A DNA stretch of 34,101 nt, from the NCBI GenBank assembly GCA_038117225.1, contig JAYOFM010000022.1:1-34101 (forward strand), given 5' to 3'. Below, in pieces: positions 7,258 to 16,327 of the stretch. Both the position numbers and the translations under genes were made by a program. Position 1 is the stretch's first letter. Each line of letters opens with the position of its first letter. This DNA comes from JAYOFM01 sp038117225. GTDB lineage: Bacteria > Pseudomonadota > Alphaproteobacteria > Rhodospirillales > Casp-alpha2. Below the pieces are notes generated by a model that worked only from the letters and a program-made list of their open reading frames with translations, ran no database searches and was not told the DNA's origin.

Positions 7258-8076
7258 ATGCCACGTCTGCCGAGACGCATCAGCACGCAACGACGCCGGG
7301 TGCTGCACGTCAACCGCATCATTCCCAACATCCTGACCCTGATGGCGACGGCCGCCGGATTGACCGGCATGCGCTTCGCCATCGATGAACGCTGGGAAGC
7401 CGCCGTCGCCGCCATCGTCGTCGCCGCGATCCTTGATGCGCTGGACGGCCGCGTGGCACGGCTGCTGAAAGGCGCGTCCAAGTTCGGCGCCGAGCTCGAT
7501 TCACTGTCGGACTTCGTCTGCTTCGGCGTCGCGCCGGCGATGATTCTTTATCTATGGGCCATGCCGGGCAACGCCAAGGCGGGCTGGGTCGCCTGCATGC
7601 TGTTCGCCATGAGCATGGCGCTGCGCCTGGCCCGCTTTAACGTCGCCCTGGATGATCCCAATAAGCCCGCGTGGACGAAGAATTTCTTTACCGGCGTTCC
7701 GGCGCCGGCGGCGGCGGGATTGGTGCTGTTGCCGATGGTCGTGTCGTTTCTGTTCGACGATGATTTCGTACGCCGGCCGGAAGTCGTCGGGTTCTTTCTG
7801 ATTGGTGTCGGCGCGTTGGTGGTCTCCACGATTCCGACATTTTCCTTCAAGACCGCGCGCATCCGGCGCTCATGGATGTTGATGACCATGCTCGGCGTGG
7901 CCGCGTTCGCTGCCTTCGTTGTGTCGGCGCCATGGGAAACCCTCGCCGCCATCCTGCTCGCCTACGGCATCACTATTCCGTTCAGCTACCGAAGTTTTTC
8001 AAAGCTAATGTCCCGGGAGGCACCAGTTGCCGAACCGGCATCCACGGACGAGGTGCCGGACGAGAAACAGCCTTAG
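7258..8076 (+). CDS. pssA: CDP-diacylglycerol-serine O-phosphatidyltransferase
   Basis: This integral membrane enzyme makes phosphatidylserine from CDP-diacylglycerol and serine, supplying psd just upstream. The CDP-alcohol phosphatidyltransferase signature is intact: DALDGRVAR followed by GAELDSLSD, with Asp60, Asp63, Gly64, Arg68, Asp81 and Asp85. About seven hydrophobic helices follow, and the 272-residue length is normal for the alphaproteobacterial type II enzyme. GGAG lies ten bases before the ATG. Its stop overlaps that of the convergent azlD gene by four bases (TTAG at 8073-8076), so no intrinsic terminator fits between them. Confidence 0.95.
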   Translation: MPRLPRRISTQRRRVLHVNRIIPNILTLMATAAGLTGMRFAIDERWEAAVAAIVVAAILDALDGRVARLLKGASKFGAELDSLSDFVCFGVAPAMILYLWAMPGNAKAGWVACMLFAMSMALRLARFNVALDDPNKPAWTKNFFTGVPAPAAAGLVLLPMVVSFLFDDDFVRRPEVVGFFLIGVGALVVSTIPTFSFKTARIRRSWMLMTMLGVAAFAAFVVSAPWETLAAILLAYGITIPFSYRSFSKLMSREAPVAEPASTDEVPDEKQP

Positions 8077-8411
8077 ATCCAGCCGGTACCGAGCACCGCG
8101 AACACCACGACGGCGGCGCCAATGGCCCATAGCAGCCTGCGTCCCAGTGTCCACAATACAATGAGCCCGACGGCAACGGCGGTGGCGCGGGCCATGAACG
8201 GGGTGTCCGCGAGGACGCCGGTGGGGACGAAGATGACCTTGGCCATCAGGCCGGCGGCGATGGCAAAGGCCACGCAGCCGATCCAGCGATAAACCGGCGT
8301 GCCTTCGCGCAGCAGGCCGCCGGCGACGACACCGACGAGGCGCAGGGCGAACGTGCCAGCGAGGACCGCCGCCAGCGGACCATAGGGCAAGGCCGCCTCG
8401 CCGCCGGTCAC
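8073..8411 (-). CDS. azlD: AzlD-family branched-chain amino acid exporter small subunit
   Basis: The 112-residue hydrophobic protein has about three to four helices and the AzlD pattern (PYGPLAAVLAGTFALRLVG near the start, then MARATAVAVGLIVLW). AzlC and AzlD together export branched-chain amino acids and analogues. The start is set by the four-base GTGA overlap with the azlC stop (GTG at 8409-8411), which implies translational coupling. A longer in-frame reading to 8483 would run into azlC and is not needed. It is the last gene of the LysR-RND-AzlCD run. Confidence 0.85.
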   Translation of the reverse strand: MTGGEAALPYGPLAAVLAGTFALRLVGVVAGGLLREGTPVYRWIGCVAFAIAAGLMAKVIFVPTGVLADTPFMARATAVAVGLIVLWTLGRRLLWAIGAAVVVFAVLGTGWI

Positions 8412-9130
8412 GGTCGCTTGGCCCGGCCAAAAATGAAGAATGCCGCGGTACCCGCCAGCACGCCACCGATGACGACCCCCCAATCCGGCGACAGCAGATG
8501 GCCCGCCGGCACGGCGACGCAGCCGAACAGGGCGGCGGCCAGCATTTCATGATCGACGACGCGCGCACTCAGCATCAACAGATAGAGCGGCGTGACGAAA
8601 ACCAACACCACCAATCCCTCCGTCGGCAGGACCCCGGCGAGGCCATGGCCCACCGTGGTGCCAAAAAACCCGAGCGAGATCGTCATGGTACAGAAGCCAA
8701 AATAAAAGCGTCCCCGCCGGGCCCGGTCTGGCAGGCGGCGAGCGACGTCGACCAGAGAGATGTAACTGGTCACCGAGGTCATCTGCGCCACCAGCACCCG
8801 GGTCGCCTTACCATAGCCGGCACCGTGCAGCATCGGCAGCACCGCCGCCGTCAACGGTAGCATGCGCAAATTGGCGATTGTCACCGCGATGGTCAGCGCA
8901 ATCACCGCGACCCCTTCGCTCGCCAGTTCCACGTAGGCCATCTGGCCAGGCATGCTCCACAGCCCGAAACTGAGGATTAGGGCCTCGGTCAGTGGGCGGC
9001 CATTTTCGGCGGCGAAGGCGCCGAATCCCAACATGGCAGTGAAGGTTCCCCAACCGGGGGCGGCGATGCAGAACCACACGCCCTTCCAGTACGCGGCGCC
9101 CGTACTCAGGGCATCGGCGTCAACGCTCAC
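8408..9130 (-). CDS. azlC: AzlC-family branched-chain amino acid exporter large subunit
   Basis: The 240-residue membrane protein carries AzlC features: KGVWFCIAAPGWGTFTAMLGFGAFAAENG, LILSFGLWSMPGQMAYVELAS, and NLRMLPLTAAVLPML. At least seven hydrophobic stretches are visible. With AzlD it forms a proton-driven exporter of branched-chain amino acids in characterised relatives. The start is the GTG at 9128-9130, which overlaps the stop codon of the RND permease (GTGA). The longer reading frame upstream lies inside the permease gene and is not protein-like. Tight coupling to an RND pump is unusual. Confidence 0.85.
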   Translation of the reverse strand: MSVDADALSTGAAYWKGVWFCIAAPGWGTFTAMLGFGAFAAENGRPLTEALILSFGLWSMPGQMAYVELASEGVAVIALTIAVTIANLRMLPLTAAVLPMLHGAGYGKATRVLVAQMTSVTSYISLVDVARRLPDRARRGRFYFGFCTMTISLGFFGTTVGHGLAGVLPTEGLVVLVFVTPLYLLMLSARVVDHEMLAAALFGCVAVPAGHLLSPDWGVVIGGVLAGTAAFFIFGRAKRP

Positions 9131-12100
9131 GCGGTTCCGGCTGCATTCTCGGGCGCGGCCGATGGCACAGGTCGCCGGCGCCGGTCCAGCCAGTCCCGAA
9201 CATTGGCCTTGATCATTAACGCCGATGGCGTGACGACCAGGGTCAGCACCGTCGCGAAGGCGAGTCCGAAGACGATGGCGGTCGACAGTTGCGTCCACCA
9301 CTGGGTCGATGGCGCGCCGATATTGACGGTGCGGTTGACGAGATCAATGTTGATCCTGAGGACCATCGGCATCAGACCAAGCACCGTGGTCACCGTGGTC
9401 AGCAGGACCGGCCGCAGGCGCTGGGCGCCGGTCTTGAGAATCGAATCCTGAATGGTCGGCGAGGTTTGCTTGAGCCGATCGAAGGTATCGATCAGCACGA
9501 TATTGTTGTTGACGACGATGCCGGCCAACGCGATGACGCCAATGCCGCCCATGACGATGCCGAACGGTTGATCGGTGATCAGCAGACCGATGAACACACC
9601 GATGGTCGACATGATCACCGCCGTCAGGATCAGGAAGGCCGAATAGAAGCTGTTGAACTGCGTCACCAGGATCAGCGCCATGATGAACAAGGCCGCCATG
9701 AAGGCCTTGCCGAGAAACGCCTTGGCCTTTTCCTGTTCCTCGTCCTGCCCCTTGAACGACACATGAACCCGGGGATCGATGGCGGCGCCGGCAAGCCACG
9801 TCTTGATCTCGTTGACCCGCTCGTCGACCAGCACACCGTCGGCCACATCAGCCTGGACCGTCATCACCCGGCGGCCGTCGATGCGGTCGATGTTGCCGAC
9901 CTTGGGCTTCGGACGCACGGTGACGAAGTTGGACAGTGGCACTGGGCCGACCTCGGTCTCGGCTCGGATGTGGCGTAACTGTTCCAGCGTGCGGTATTCA
10001 ATCGGATAACGCACCCGGATATCGATCTCGTCATCGGAATCATTGGGCCGGTATTCGGCCAGCTTGATGCCGTTCGAAATGAGTTGGATGGAACGCCCGA
10101 CCAGATCAACACTGGCGCCGAATTTTGCCGCCTGGGCTCGATCGACGACGACCTCGAATTCGATTCCCGGCAGCGGGCGGCTGTCCTCGATATTGATCAA
10201 GCCGGCCAGGCCTTCCAGATGGCGACGCACCTTGGCGGCGACCGGTATCAACAGGGATGGCTCTCGCGATGACAACTCGACCTGAATGGCCTTGCCCACC
10301 GGCGGGCCGGCTTCCTCCTTGCGGCGGTCGATCAGAATACCGGCGAGGTTCGCCGTCCGTTGGCGCACCTCGGCGAGAATTTCGTCGGCCTTGCGACGCG
10401 TATCCCACGGTGTGAACTCGAGGGTGATCGTGCCGATGATATCTTCTGCATCCTGCGATCGTTCGGCTTGGCCGACACGGGCATAGACGGTCTTGAACTC
10501 GGGCATATCGAGGATCCGCTGTTCGACCTGACGCACCAGTTCGTCCTTTTCGTGTACCGACAGATTGCCGCGTGCCTTGATCTCCAGTTTCGCCAACTTG
10601 GGCTCGACCGTGGGGAAAAACTCGACGCCGCGCCCGTGCGTGGCATAGAACATCTGCACCCCGATCAGCAGCGTCACGGCGACCGCCAAGACCTTCGCCG
10701 GGTGGTTCAGCAGGCCGCGCAACAGGCGAAGATAGCGGCCCGTGAAGCCCGGCACCCGGTCGGCATCAAGCACCGCGTCACCCGTCAACAACCGCATCGT
10801 CGCGACGTCCGCGCTGCCGCCGGGGCGGCCGAAATAGGCACCAATTGTCGGCACGAATACCAGCGCCATGACCAACGACGCGGCCAGCGTCAGCAGCAGG
10901 GTAATGGGCAAGAACTTCATGAATTCACCAACCACCCCCGGCCAGAACAGCAGCGGCAGAAAGGCCGCCAGCGTGGTCGCCGTCGACGCGATGATCGGCC
11001 ATGACATACGTTTGGCGGCGAGCGCGTAGGCCTGCTTGGGCGGTTCTCCCTCGGTCATCTTGCGATCGGCGTACTCGGTCACCACGATGGCGCCGTCGAC
11101 CAGCATGCCGACCGCCAGAATTAGCGAGAACAGCACGACCATGTTGATGGTCATGCCGAGCGCGCCGAGGATCAGAATTCCCGTCAGAAACGATCCCGGA
11201 ATAGCGACGCCGACAAGTAGGCCCGAGCGCACGCCGAGCGCGCCGATGACGACAATCATGACCAGCAACACCGCCGACAGAACATTGTTCTGCAGATCCG
11301 TCAGCATGTCGCGGATTTGATCCGATTTGTCCTGTGAATAGCCGACGGTCACGGAACGGCGCAGACTCTCGGGCCAGGCGGCACGGCTCGCCGCCACTGT
11401 CTCGCGCACCCGGCGCACCGTATCGATCAGATTTTCGCCGGTGCGCTTGGACACTTCCAGCGCCACCGCGGGCTGCCCGCCGACGCGGGCCACGCTCTCC
11501 GTATCCTTGAAGGTGCGCCGCACCTCGCCGATATCGCCCAGCGTGATCACGGCGTCACCTTGGGTTTTCACCGGCATGCCATTGATGTCGTGCAATGATT
11601 CAAACAATCCCGGGACCTTGATGGCGAAACGCCCCTGACCCGTATCCTGCGCGCCGGCGGCGACCAGCAGGTTGGAGGCGCGGATGGCGTTGACCGTATC
11701 GATCGGCGACAGGCCGTAGCTCTCGACCTTCACCGGATCGATAAGGATTTCCACCAATTCCTCGCGGTCACCGGCGATCTGAACTTCGAGCACCGACGGC
11801 AGTCCTTCGATCTCGTCGCGCAGATCACGCGCCAGACGCAGCAAGGCGCGCGCTGGCACGTCGCCAGCCAGGGTCACCACCAGGACCGGGAACAGCGAGA
11901 AATTGACCTCGTGCACGGTTGGCTCGTCGGTTTCCTCGGGGAGTTCCGGCTTGGCCAGATCGACCTTTTCGCGCACGTCATTCAGCGCCGCATCGACATT
12001 GAAACCGGCGTCGAATTCAAGCGTGACGTTGGCGCCGCCCTCGAAACCCTTCGATTTCATCTCCTTGACGCCCTCGATGCCGCGCAATTCCTGCTCCATC

Positions 12101-12300
12101 GGACGGATCAACAGGCGTTCGGCATCTTCCGGCGAAATGCCGTCGTGATGCAGCGAGACATAGATGACGGGGATGTTGATGTCGGGTTCTGATTCCTTCG
12201 GGATGTCGTTGAAGGCGATGGCCCCGGCGACAAGGATCAGAATCAGCGCGCCGATGACCGTGCGGCTGTGGCTGATGGCGGCATCGATGATGGCACGCAT
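9127..12300 (-). CDS. RND multidrug efflux permease
   Basis: This 1057-residue inner-membrane pump of the AcrB/MexB superfamily has the expected duplicated plan. A first helix (about 13-30) leads to periplasmic porter loops, helices 2-6 around 340-490, a second helix 7 (about 552-570), a second large loop and helices 8-12. The TM4 motif reads GMLVDGAIVVTEYADR: Asp402 is kept but the second acidic residue of AcrB (Asp408) is Gly403. In TM10 the AcrB Lys940 position reads VVNNNIVLID. So two of the classic proton-relay residues differ, as in some non-AcrB RND branches. It would work with the adaptor encoded 34 bases upstream and an outer-membrane channel that is not in this window. The substrate is unknown. 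Confidence 0.92.
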   Translation of the reverse strand: MRAIIDAAISHSRTVIGALILILVAGAIAFNDIPKESEPDINIPVIYVSLHHDGISPEDAERLLIRPMEQELRGIEGVKEMKSKGFEGGANVTLEFDAGFNVDAALNDVREKVDLAKPELPEETDEPTVHEVNFSLFPVLVVTLAGDVPARALLRLARDLRDEIEGLPSVLEVQIAGDREELVEILIDPVKVESYGLSPIDTVNAIRASNLLVAAGAQDTGQGRFAIKVPGLFESLHDINGMPVKTQGDAVITLGDIGEVRRTFKDTESVARVGGQPAVALEVSKRTGENLIDTVRRVRETVAASRAAWPESLRRSVTVGYSQDKSDQIRDMLTDLQNNVLSAVLLVMIVVIGALGVRSGLLVGVAIPGSFLTGILILGALGMTINMVVLFSLILAVGMLVDGAIVVTEYADRKMTEGEPPKQAYALAAKRMSWPIIASTATTLAAFLPLLFWPGVVGEFMKFLPITLLLTLAASLVMALVFVPTIGAYFGRPGGSADVATMRLLTGDAVLDADRVPGFTGRYLRLLRGLLNHPAKVLAVAVTLLIGVQMFYATHGRGVEFFPTVEPKLAKLEIKARGNLSVHEKDELVRQVEQRILDMPEFKTVYARVGQAERSQDAEDIIGTITLEFTPWDTRRKADEILAEVRQRTANLAGILIDRRKEEAGPPVGKAIQVELSSREPSLLIPVAAKVRRHLEGLAGLINIEDSRPLPGIEFEVVVDRAQAAKFGASVDLVGRSIQLISNGIKLAEYRPNDSDDEIDIRVRYPIEYRTLEQLRHIRAETEVGPVPLSNFVTVRPKPKVGNIDRIDGRRVMTVQADVADGVLVDERVNEIKTWLAGAAIDPRVHVSFKGQDEEQEKAKAFLGKAFMAALFIMALILVTQFNSFYSAFLILTAVIMSTIGVFIGLLITDQPFGIVMGGIGVIALAGIVVNNNIVLIDTFDRLKQTSPTIQDSILKTGAQRLRPVLLTTVTTVLGLMPMVLRINIDLVNRTVNIGAPSTQWWTQLSTAIVFGLAFATVLTLVVTPSALMIKANVRDWLDRRRRPVPSAAPENAAGTA

Positions 12301-12334
12301 AGGGGAGACTCCAGCCTGTCGCTATTCGCGAGGC

Positions 12335-13489
12335 TCAGGACGGATCGTTGCCGGTGCGCCCGGCGATGGATTCTTCCGGTACCGGTTCGACCCGCTGACC
12401 GGCGATAACGTATTCCTGGCCCACCGTGATCAGCCGCGCCGCTTCCGGCAGGCCGCCGACCCAAACCCCTTCGGGGGTGTCATCGATCAGGCGGACCGGG
12501 TGAAAACGAACCTGATTGTCGGCATCCACCAGTTTGACGCCGAGCACGCCACGATCATCCAGGGTGAGCGTTGCCGGCGACAGCAGATGCGCGGTTTCCC
12601 GTCCAGCCGGCAGGCGTAGCGCCACCGTCAGTCCATCGGCGATGGCGCCGTCGGGATTGTCGAACCAGACATCGACGCGAAACGTTCGGGTGGTCTCGGC
12701 GCCCATGCGGGAAACGAATTTCACGACGCCCTTGATTTCGCGACCATCCGGCAGCCGGCCGATGGCCTCGGCGCCGTCGCTGATGGCGCCGACGTCGCGC
12801 TCGGCGATTTGGCCGATGACACGAATGGGATCGAGATTGACCACCGTCGCCACATGATCGCCGGCGGAGACATAATCGCCAGGGCCAAGCGGCAAGAAAT
12901 CCAGATAGCCGTCGATCGGGGCGGCGATGCGGGTGCGCCGGATATCGAGATCGATTTCCGCCAGGTCTGCTTCCGCCGTCGCCAGATCGGCCTTGGCCTC
13001 GGCGAGTTTGATCTCGGATTGAAACTGCCTCGCCTTCAGGCGTTCCGCCGCGTTATGGCTGACCCGTTCATAAGCCAATTTAGCCTTGGCGCGGGCGTAG
13101 CGCGCCGGACGGTCATCAAGGGCCAAGCGTAGAACCACCGTGTCCTTCTTTATCCAAGCCCCCTTCTCGACCGGCCGCTCGACGACGCGGCCGTTGGTCT
13201 CGGCGTGAATTTCGGCATCCTTGATGGCATCGGTGCGGCCAAACAGGGTAACCACGCGTTCGCGGGATTCGGCGGTGATATCGCGCACCCGAACGGCGAT
13301 GTGGGCCGCCTCGGCGACCTCGACCGGCTTGCCTTCGGTCGTCGCGGGCGCGTCTTTTGTCGCGTTATGCGGACCGGGATCCATATTCTCGATGACCCCC
13401 GAGCCGACCCACGCGGCGACCGCGACGGTCAGCACGATGGCGACAGTCAGCGATCCCTTATTGCGGCGCTTGGGTGTTTCGGCATCCAT
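12335..13489 (-). CDS. RND periplasmic adaptor (membrane fusion) protein
   Basis: The 384-residue protein has an N-terminal anchor (about 13-33) after a basic start. A lipoyl/barrel-sandwich half follows (RVVTLFGRTDAIKDAEIHAETNGRVVE), then a short coiled-coil hairpin (RLALDDRPARYARAKAKLAYERVSHNAAERLKA...). The second lipoyl half is IAAPIDGYLDFLPLGPGDYVSAGD, and beta-barrel and membrane-proximal domains complete it. Adaptors link the RND permease to an outer-membrane channel. Length and order are typical of the HlyD/AcrA family. No clear ribosome site precedes the ATG at 13489, and no better in-frame start is seen. It lies about 170 bases after the LysR gene and directly before the permease. 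Confidence 0.92.
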   Translation of the reverse strand: MDAETPKRRNKGSLTVAIVLTVAVAAWVGSGVIENMDPGPHNATKDAPATTEGKPVEVAEAAHIAVRVRDITAESRERVVTLFGRTDAIKDAEIHAETNGRVVERPVEKGAWIKKDTVVLRLALDDRPARYARAKAKLAYERVSHNAAERLKARQFQSEIKLAEAKADLATAEADLAEIDLDIRRTRIAAPIDGYLDFLPLGPGDYVSAGDHVATVVNLDPIRVIGQIAERDVGAISDGAEAIGRLPDGREIKGVVKFVSRMGAETTRTFRVDVWFDNPDGAIADGLTVALRLPAGRETAHLLSPATLTLDDRGVLGVKLVDADNQVRFHPVRLIDDTPEGVWVGGLPEAARLITVGQEYVIAGQRVEPVPEESIAGRTGNDPS

Positions 13490-13618
13490 TGGGTAACCAA
13501 GAAGTTGTTGACCAATAATCAGGCATTTTGACGGCGGATAGTCGGGAAAAACCAGCCCCTATTGCGCCGCCGCCCCCCGTTTAGTGGCCGCGCCGCCGCA
13601 AGTCCACCCGATAGTACG

Positions 13619-13631
13619 CATGGCAGCCATG
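13619..13631. promoter_or_regulatory. Palindrome CATGGCAGCCATG ahead of the RND operon
   Basis: Six-base arms around one central base form a perfect palindrome in the spacer between the LysR gene and the adaptor. It could be an operator for the pump genes, perhaps for the LysR protein itself. The rest of this spacer shows nothing recognisable. Confidence 0.25.
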
Positions 13632-13657
13632 AAAATAGCGTGAATTGGCGGACGATC

Positions 13658-14581
13658 CTACGCGGCTGTCGGCACCTGCTTGTCCCACGGCGGCACCGGG
13701 GCGAAAGTCTCGACCATGGTATCGACGAACACCCGCACCTTGGGCGATAGGTGGCGGGCCGTCGGGTAGACTGCATAAATGTTGGCGTCAGCCTCGGGCT
13801 CATATTCCTGCAACACGGGAATCAGGCGGCCAGCATCGATATCCGGACCGACGACGAAGGTCGCCGCCCGGAACAGACCGACCCCCTCCAGCGCCGCCTG
13901 ATGCAGGACAACGGCGTTGTTGGACTGGAAACTTCCGTTGACGCGGATAATGCGTGGGCCCCCGGCGCTTTTGACCTCCCAGCGGTTGAGGCTGGATTCG
14001 AAGCTCAGCGTCAGGCAGTCGTGTTTATCCAGATCATCGGGCGTCTTCGGCGTGCCCATGCGCTCCAGATACGATGGCGCGGCGACGACGACCCGCTTGG
14101 CCGGCGCCAATTTGCGCGCGATCAGGCTGGAATCACTGAGCACGCCGATGCGTATGGCCACGTCGACGCCCTCCTCGACCAGGTTGACGATGCTGTCGGT
14201 CATGGTCAGTTGCACCTGCATTTCAGGGTAGCGGGCCAGCAGATCCGGAATCAGGGGCATCACCTGGTACTGCGCGAACGCGGTCGAGGCATTGATCTTG
14301 AGTGTTCCCCGGGGTTCCGCGTGAAGATCGCTGACCGCGGCCTCGGCATCGGCAATATCGGCGAGGATCGGCACGCAGCGACTGTAGAACGCGCCCCCTT
14401 CCTCGGTCAGGCTGAGTCGTCGCGTGGTGCGATTGAGCAGGCGCACGCCCAGGCGATCCTCCAACCGGCCGATCAGCTTGCTTACCGCCGAAGGCGTCAA
14501 ACCGAGCGCGCGGGCCGCATGGGAAAAGCTTTCCGCGTCGACCACCCGCACGAAGACCGCCATTTCATCCCGTCGATCCAT
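13658..14581 (-). CDS. LysR-family transcriptional regulator
   Basis: The 307-residue protein has the standard LysR layout. A winged helix-turn-helix fills residues 1-60 (FSHAARALGLTPSAVSKLIGRLE, then LLNRTTRRLSLTEEG), followed by a short linker helix and a periplasmic-binding-like effector domain to the end. LysR proteins bind DNA as tetramers and respond to small ligands. I prefer the ATG at 14581; a GTG two codons upstream (14587) is possible. It is encoded just ahead of the RND-AzlCD genes on the same strand and divergently from a 44-residue protein gene, so either could be its target. The AT-rich divergent spacer contains a palindrome suited to autoregulation. The ligand is unknown. Confidence 0.92.
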   Translation of the reverse strand: MDRRDEMAVFVRVVDAESFSHAARALGLTPSAVSKLIGRLEDRLGVRLLNRTTRRLSLTEEGGAFYSRCVPILADIADAEAAVSDLHAEPRGTLKINASTAFAQYQVMPLIPDLLARYPEMQVQLTMTDSIVNLVEEGVDVAIRIGVLSDSSLIARKLAPAKRVVVAAPSYLERMGTPKTPDDLDKHDCLTLSFESSLNRWEVKSAGGPRIIRVNGSFQSNNAVVLHQAALEGVGLFRAATFVVGPDIDAGRLIPVLQEYEPEADANIYAVYPTARHLSPKVRVFVDTMVETFAPVPPWDKQVPTAA

Positions 14582-14612
14582 GATCACACATCCTCACTGA
14601 CGAATTTATTTC

Positions 14613-14623
14613 ACTAAATTAGT
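14613..14623. promoter_or_regulatory. AT-rich LysR divergent spacer with palindrome
   Basis: ACTAAATTAGT is a perfect five-base inverted repeat around a single A, set in an AT-rich run (about 14600-14665) between the LysR gene and the small gene at 14719. LysR boxes are often interrupted AT-rich dyads in such spacers. The assignment is inference from position and symmetry. Confidence 0.35.
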
Positions 14624-14718
14624 TATTAATGGACTATTTATCAAATATTTTCTCAATAGTAAGTTCTCCTCACACCGAGAGGGCATCACCTCTTCAGAGC
14701 CAAATAGGAGCACGCGTC

Positions 14719-14853
14719 ATGACCGACACAATTTTCCCCACGTCCACCATCTCCGCCCGCGACATCGAGCGGGGCATCCGCCGGGGCCAGCAACTGCGCA
14801 GCAACGCTCTGTACGGCATGATTACCGCCATCACGCGGCGCCGCGGCGCCTGA
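14719..14853 (+). CDS. 44-residue basic small protein
   Basis: AGGAG at 14706-14710 sits eight bases before the ATG, a near-ideal ribosome site. The product has an acidic-neutral first half (MTDTIFPTSTISARDIERG) and a basic amphipathic second half (RRGQQLRSNALYGMITAITRRRGA). The segment with QLRSxAxY followed by an arginine-rich end recalls short alphaproteobacterial proteins often found near DUF1127 genes; this is an impression, not a proven family. It is divergent from the LysR gene and followed 84 bases later by a strong terminator, so it appears to be its own transcription unit. The function is unknown. Confidence 0.65.
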   Translation: MTDTIFPTSTISARDIERGIRRGQQLRSNALYGMITAITRRRGA

Positions 14854-14936
14854 GCCATTGTTGCCATATAGGCACCGCTGCCCTTCATGACTACTCATTG
14901 ATGAGCGCACGCGCGGAATAGGAAAACACATCGAAG

Positions 14937-14985
14937 CCGGGGATACTGACCTTCAAGTGCAAACGGTCAGGCGCCCCGGTTTTTT
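14937..14985 (+). terminator. Rho-independent terminator after the small gene
   Basis: CCGGGG (14937-14942) pairs with CCCCGG (14974-14979) and TGACC (14947-14951) with GGTCA (14965-14969). A four-by-four internal loop separates the two helices. Six Ts follow at 14980-14985. This is the clearest intrinsic terminator in the window. Confidence 0.8.
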
Positions 14986-15025
14986 GTTCGCGGATCAATA
15001 ACCGTGACGCAGATCGCGCACACGA

Positions 15026-16327
15026 CTATCCGGCCAGAGATTTTTCGACGGCATCAATCGGAGCGCGGGATTTCGCCGGCGCCGCATCGACATAGGTATA
15101 TTCGACCGTCTCGAAATCACCGTATAACGCCCGCAAGTAGGTATCGGGCTGGTTCGGACTGGCTATATCAGAACCGAGGAACGGCACCGTTGATGTCGGC
15201 AGGACGAGTCCCGCCGGCACGCCGAAACCGCCGTTTTCCGTCGCTCGCATCGCGCCCTTATGGCTCCGCCGTTCAAGGACGGCTTCGCCGAAGCTGAGCG
15301 CCTTTCGGTAGATCGCGATGTCGGCACGGATTTCGCCGCGCAGGCGATTACGCTCCCACCGCATGGGCCATCGTTTCGGCGCGTCGAAGGATATCGAGAT
15401 GAAACCATTCCGCTCGAAGAGATCAACGAAATAACCACCCTCCTCGCAGCGCTCGATCAGGCCAGCCGCTAATCGCTGCCAGGTCATTTCGTCATCAAGC
15501 AGAACCGATATGTCGACGTCGTCTTCCCACTCGAGAAGCCGGCCACGCTCTCTCACCGCGCCGAGAAGACTGCCGCCCTCAAGCCAATGCACGACGCCCA
15601 TGTCGCGCAAACAGGCGGCGATGTGGTGGCTCAGGTCCTGCATGTGCTCGCGGCAACACGGCGCCGTATTGAGTCCCAACCGATTTACGTAGAGGTTGAA
15701 CGGACACGGCGGTGTCTCCTTCGTGCATCCGCCCCAACTGACGCCGCTGGGCGATAGCACCAATTCCTTAATGCCGTGGCGCCGACGGAACGCCCTGATG
15801 TTCCCCTTCGCTTGTGACTTCAGGACCGATAGATCACGGCCGCTTAACGTATATTTGCGAAGCCCCCGGCCCGCCCAACGCTGGCGCAGGAACCAGGTCA
15901 ATTCGATCGCCATGGCCGTCACCAGAACCGCACAAAGGCTCTCGTTGGGCACGGCAAGACCAATAACAATGGCCGGACCGATCAACCATGTTCCGGCATG
16001 CTCGCCGTGCCGCGCCAGAAACTCGCTCAAGCGCGACGCCGGCCGAAACGCCATGGCGGGAGCGGAGATGATGAACAACAGTACGCCGATGAACGTGACT
16101 GCGGCGGCCAAGGCCGGGATATCGAGACCATCCCGCGACAGCGCCACCAGCGCCACCGTCAGGACCGCCAATCCACCGGTCGCCAGGGAACCAGCCGGGC
16201 TGACGGGGGCCCAATTCCGTGGATACCGCAACAGATGGACGAAGGAGAGATAGGTCGCCGCATAAAAAATGGCGGCGGTCGCCGCGGTGATTTGCCATGG
16301 CAGCGGCACCCCACCAATATCGATCAT
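15026..16327 (-). CDS. LicD-family protein with N-terminal membrane domain
   Basis: The 433-residue protein has about four N-terminal hydrophobic helices (roughly 10-30, 48-64, 70-93 and 113-147) and then a cytoplasmic LicD domain. The LicD core is HWLEGGSLLGAVRERGRLLEWEDDVDISV at 247-275, holding the nucleotidyltransferase-like E..GSLLG and EDDVD metal-binding pattern. Before it lies a cysteine-bearing segment (Cys201, Cys208, Cys224, Cys225). LicD proteins transfer phosphocholine or similar groups to surface glycans. The start overlaps the stop of the upstream nucleotidyltransferase by ATGA, so the two form a LicC-LicD-like pair. The membrane-anchored form is unusual compared with short LicD proteins. 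The acceptor glycan is not known. Confidence 0.83.
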   Translation of the reverse strand: MIDIGGVPLPWQITAATAAIFYAATYLSFVHLLRYPRNWAPVSPAGSLATGGLAVLTVALVALSRDGLDIPALAAAVTFIGVLLFIISAPAMAFRPASRLSEFLARHGEHAGTWLIGPAIVIGLAVPNESLCAVLVTAMAIELTWFLRQRWAGRGLRKYTLSGRDLSVLKSQAKGNIRAFRRRHGIKELVLSPSGVSWGGCTKETPPCPFNLYVNRLGLNTAPCCREHMQDLSHHIAACLRDMGVVHWLEGGSLLGAVRERGRLLEWEDDVDISVLLDDEMTWQRLAAGLIERCEEGGYFVDLFERNGFISISFDAPKRWPMRWERNRLRGEIRADIAIYRKALSFGEAVLERRSHKGAMRATENGGFGVPAGLVLPTSTVPFLGSDIASPNQPDTYLRALYGDFETVEYTYVDAAPAKSRAPIDAVEKSLAG

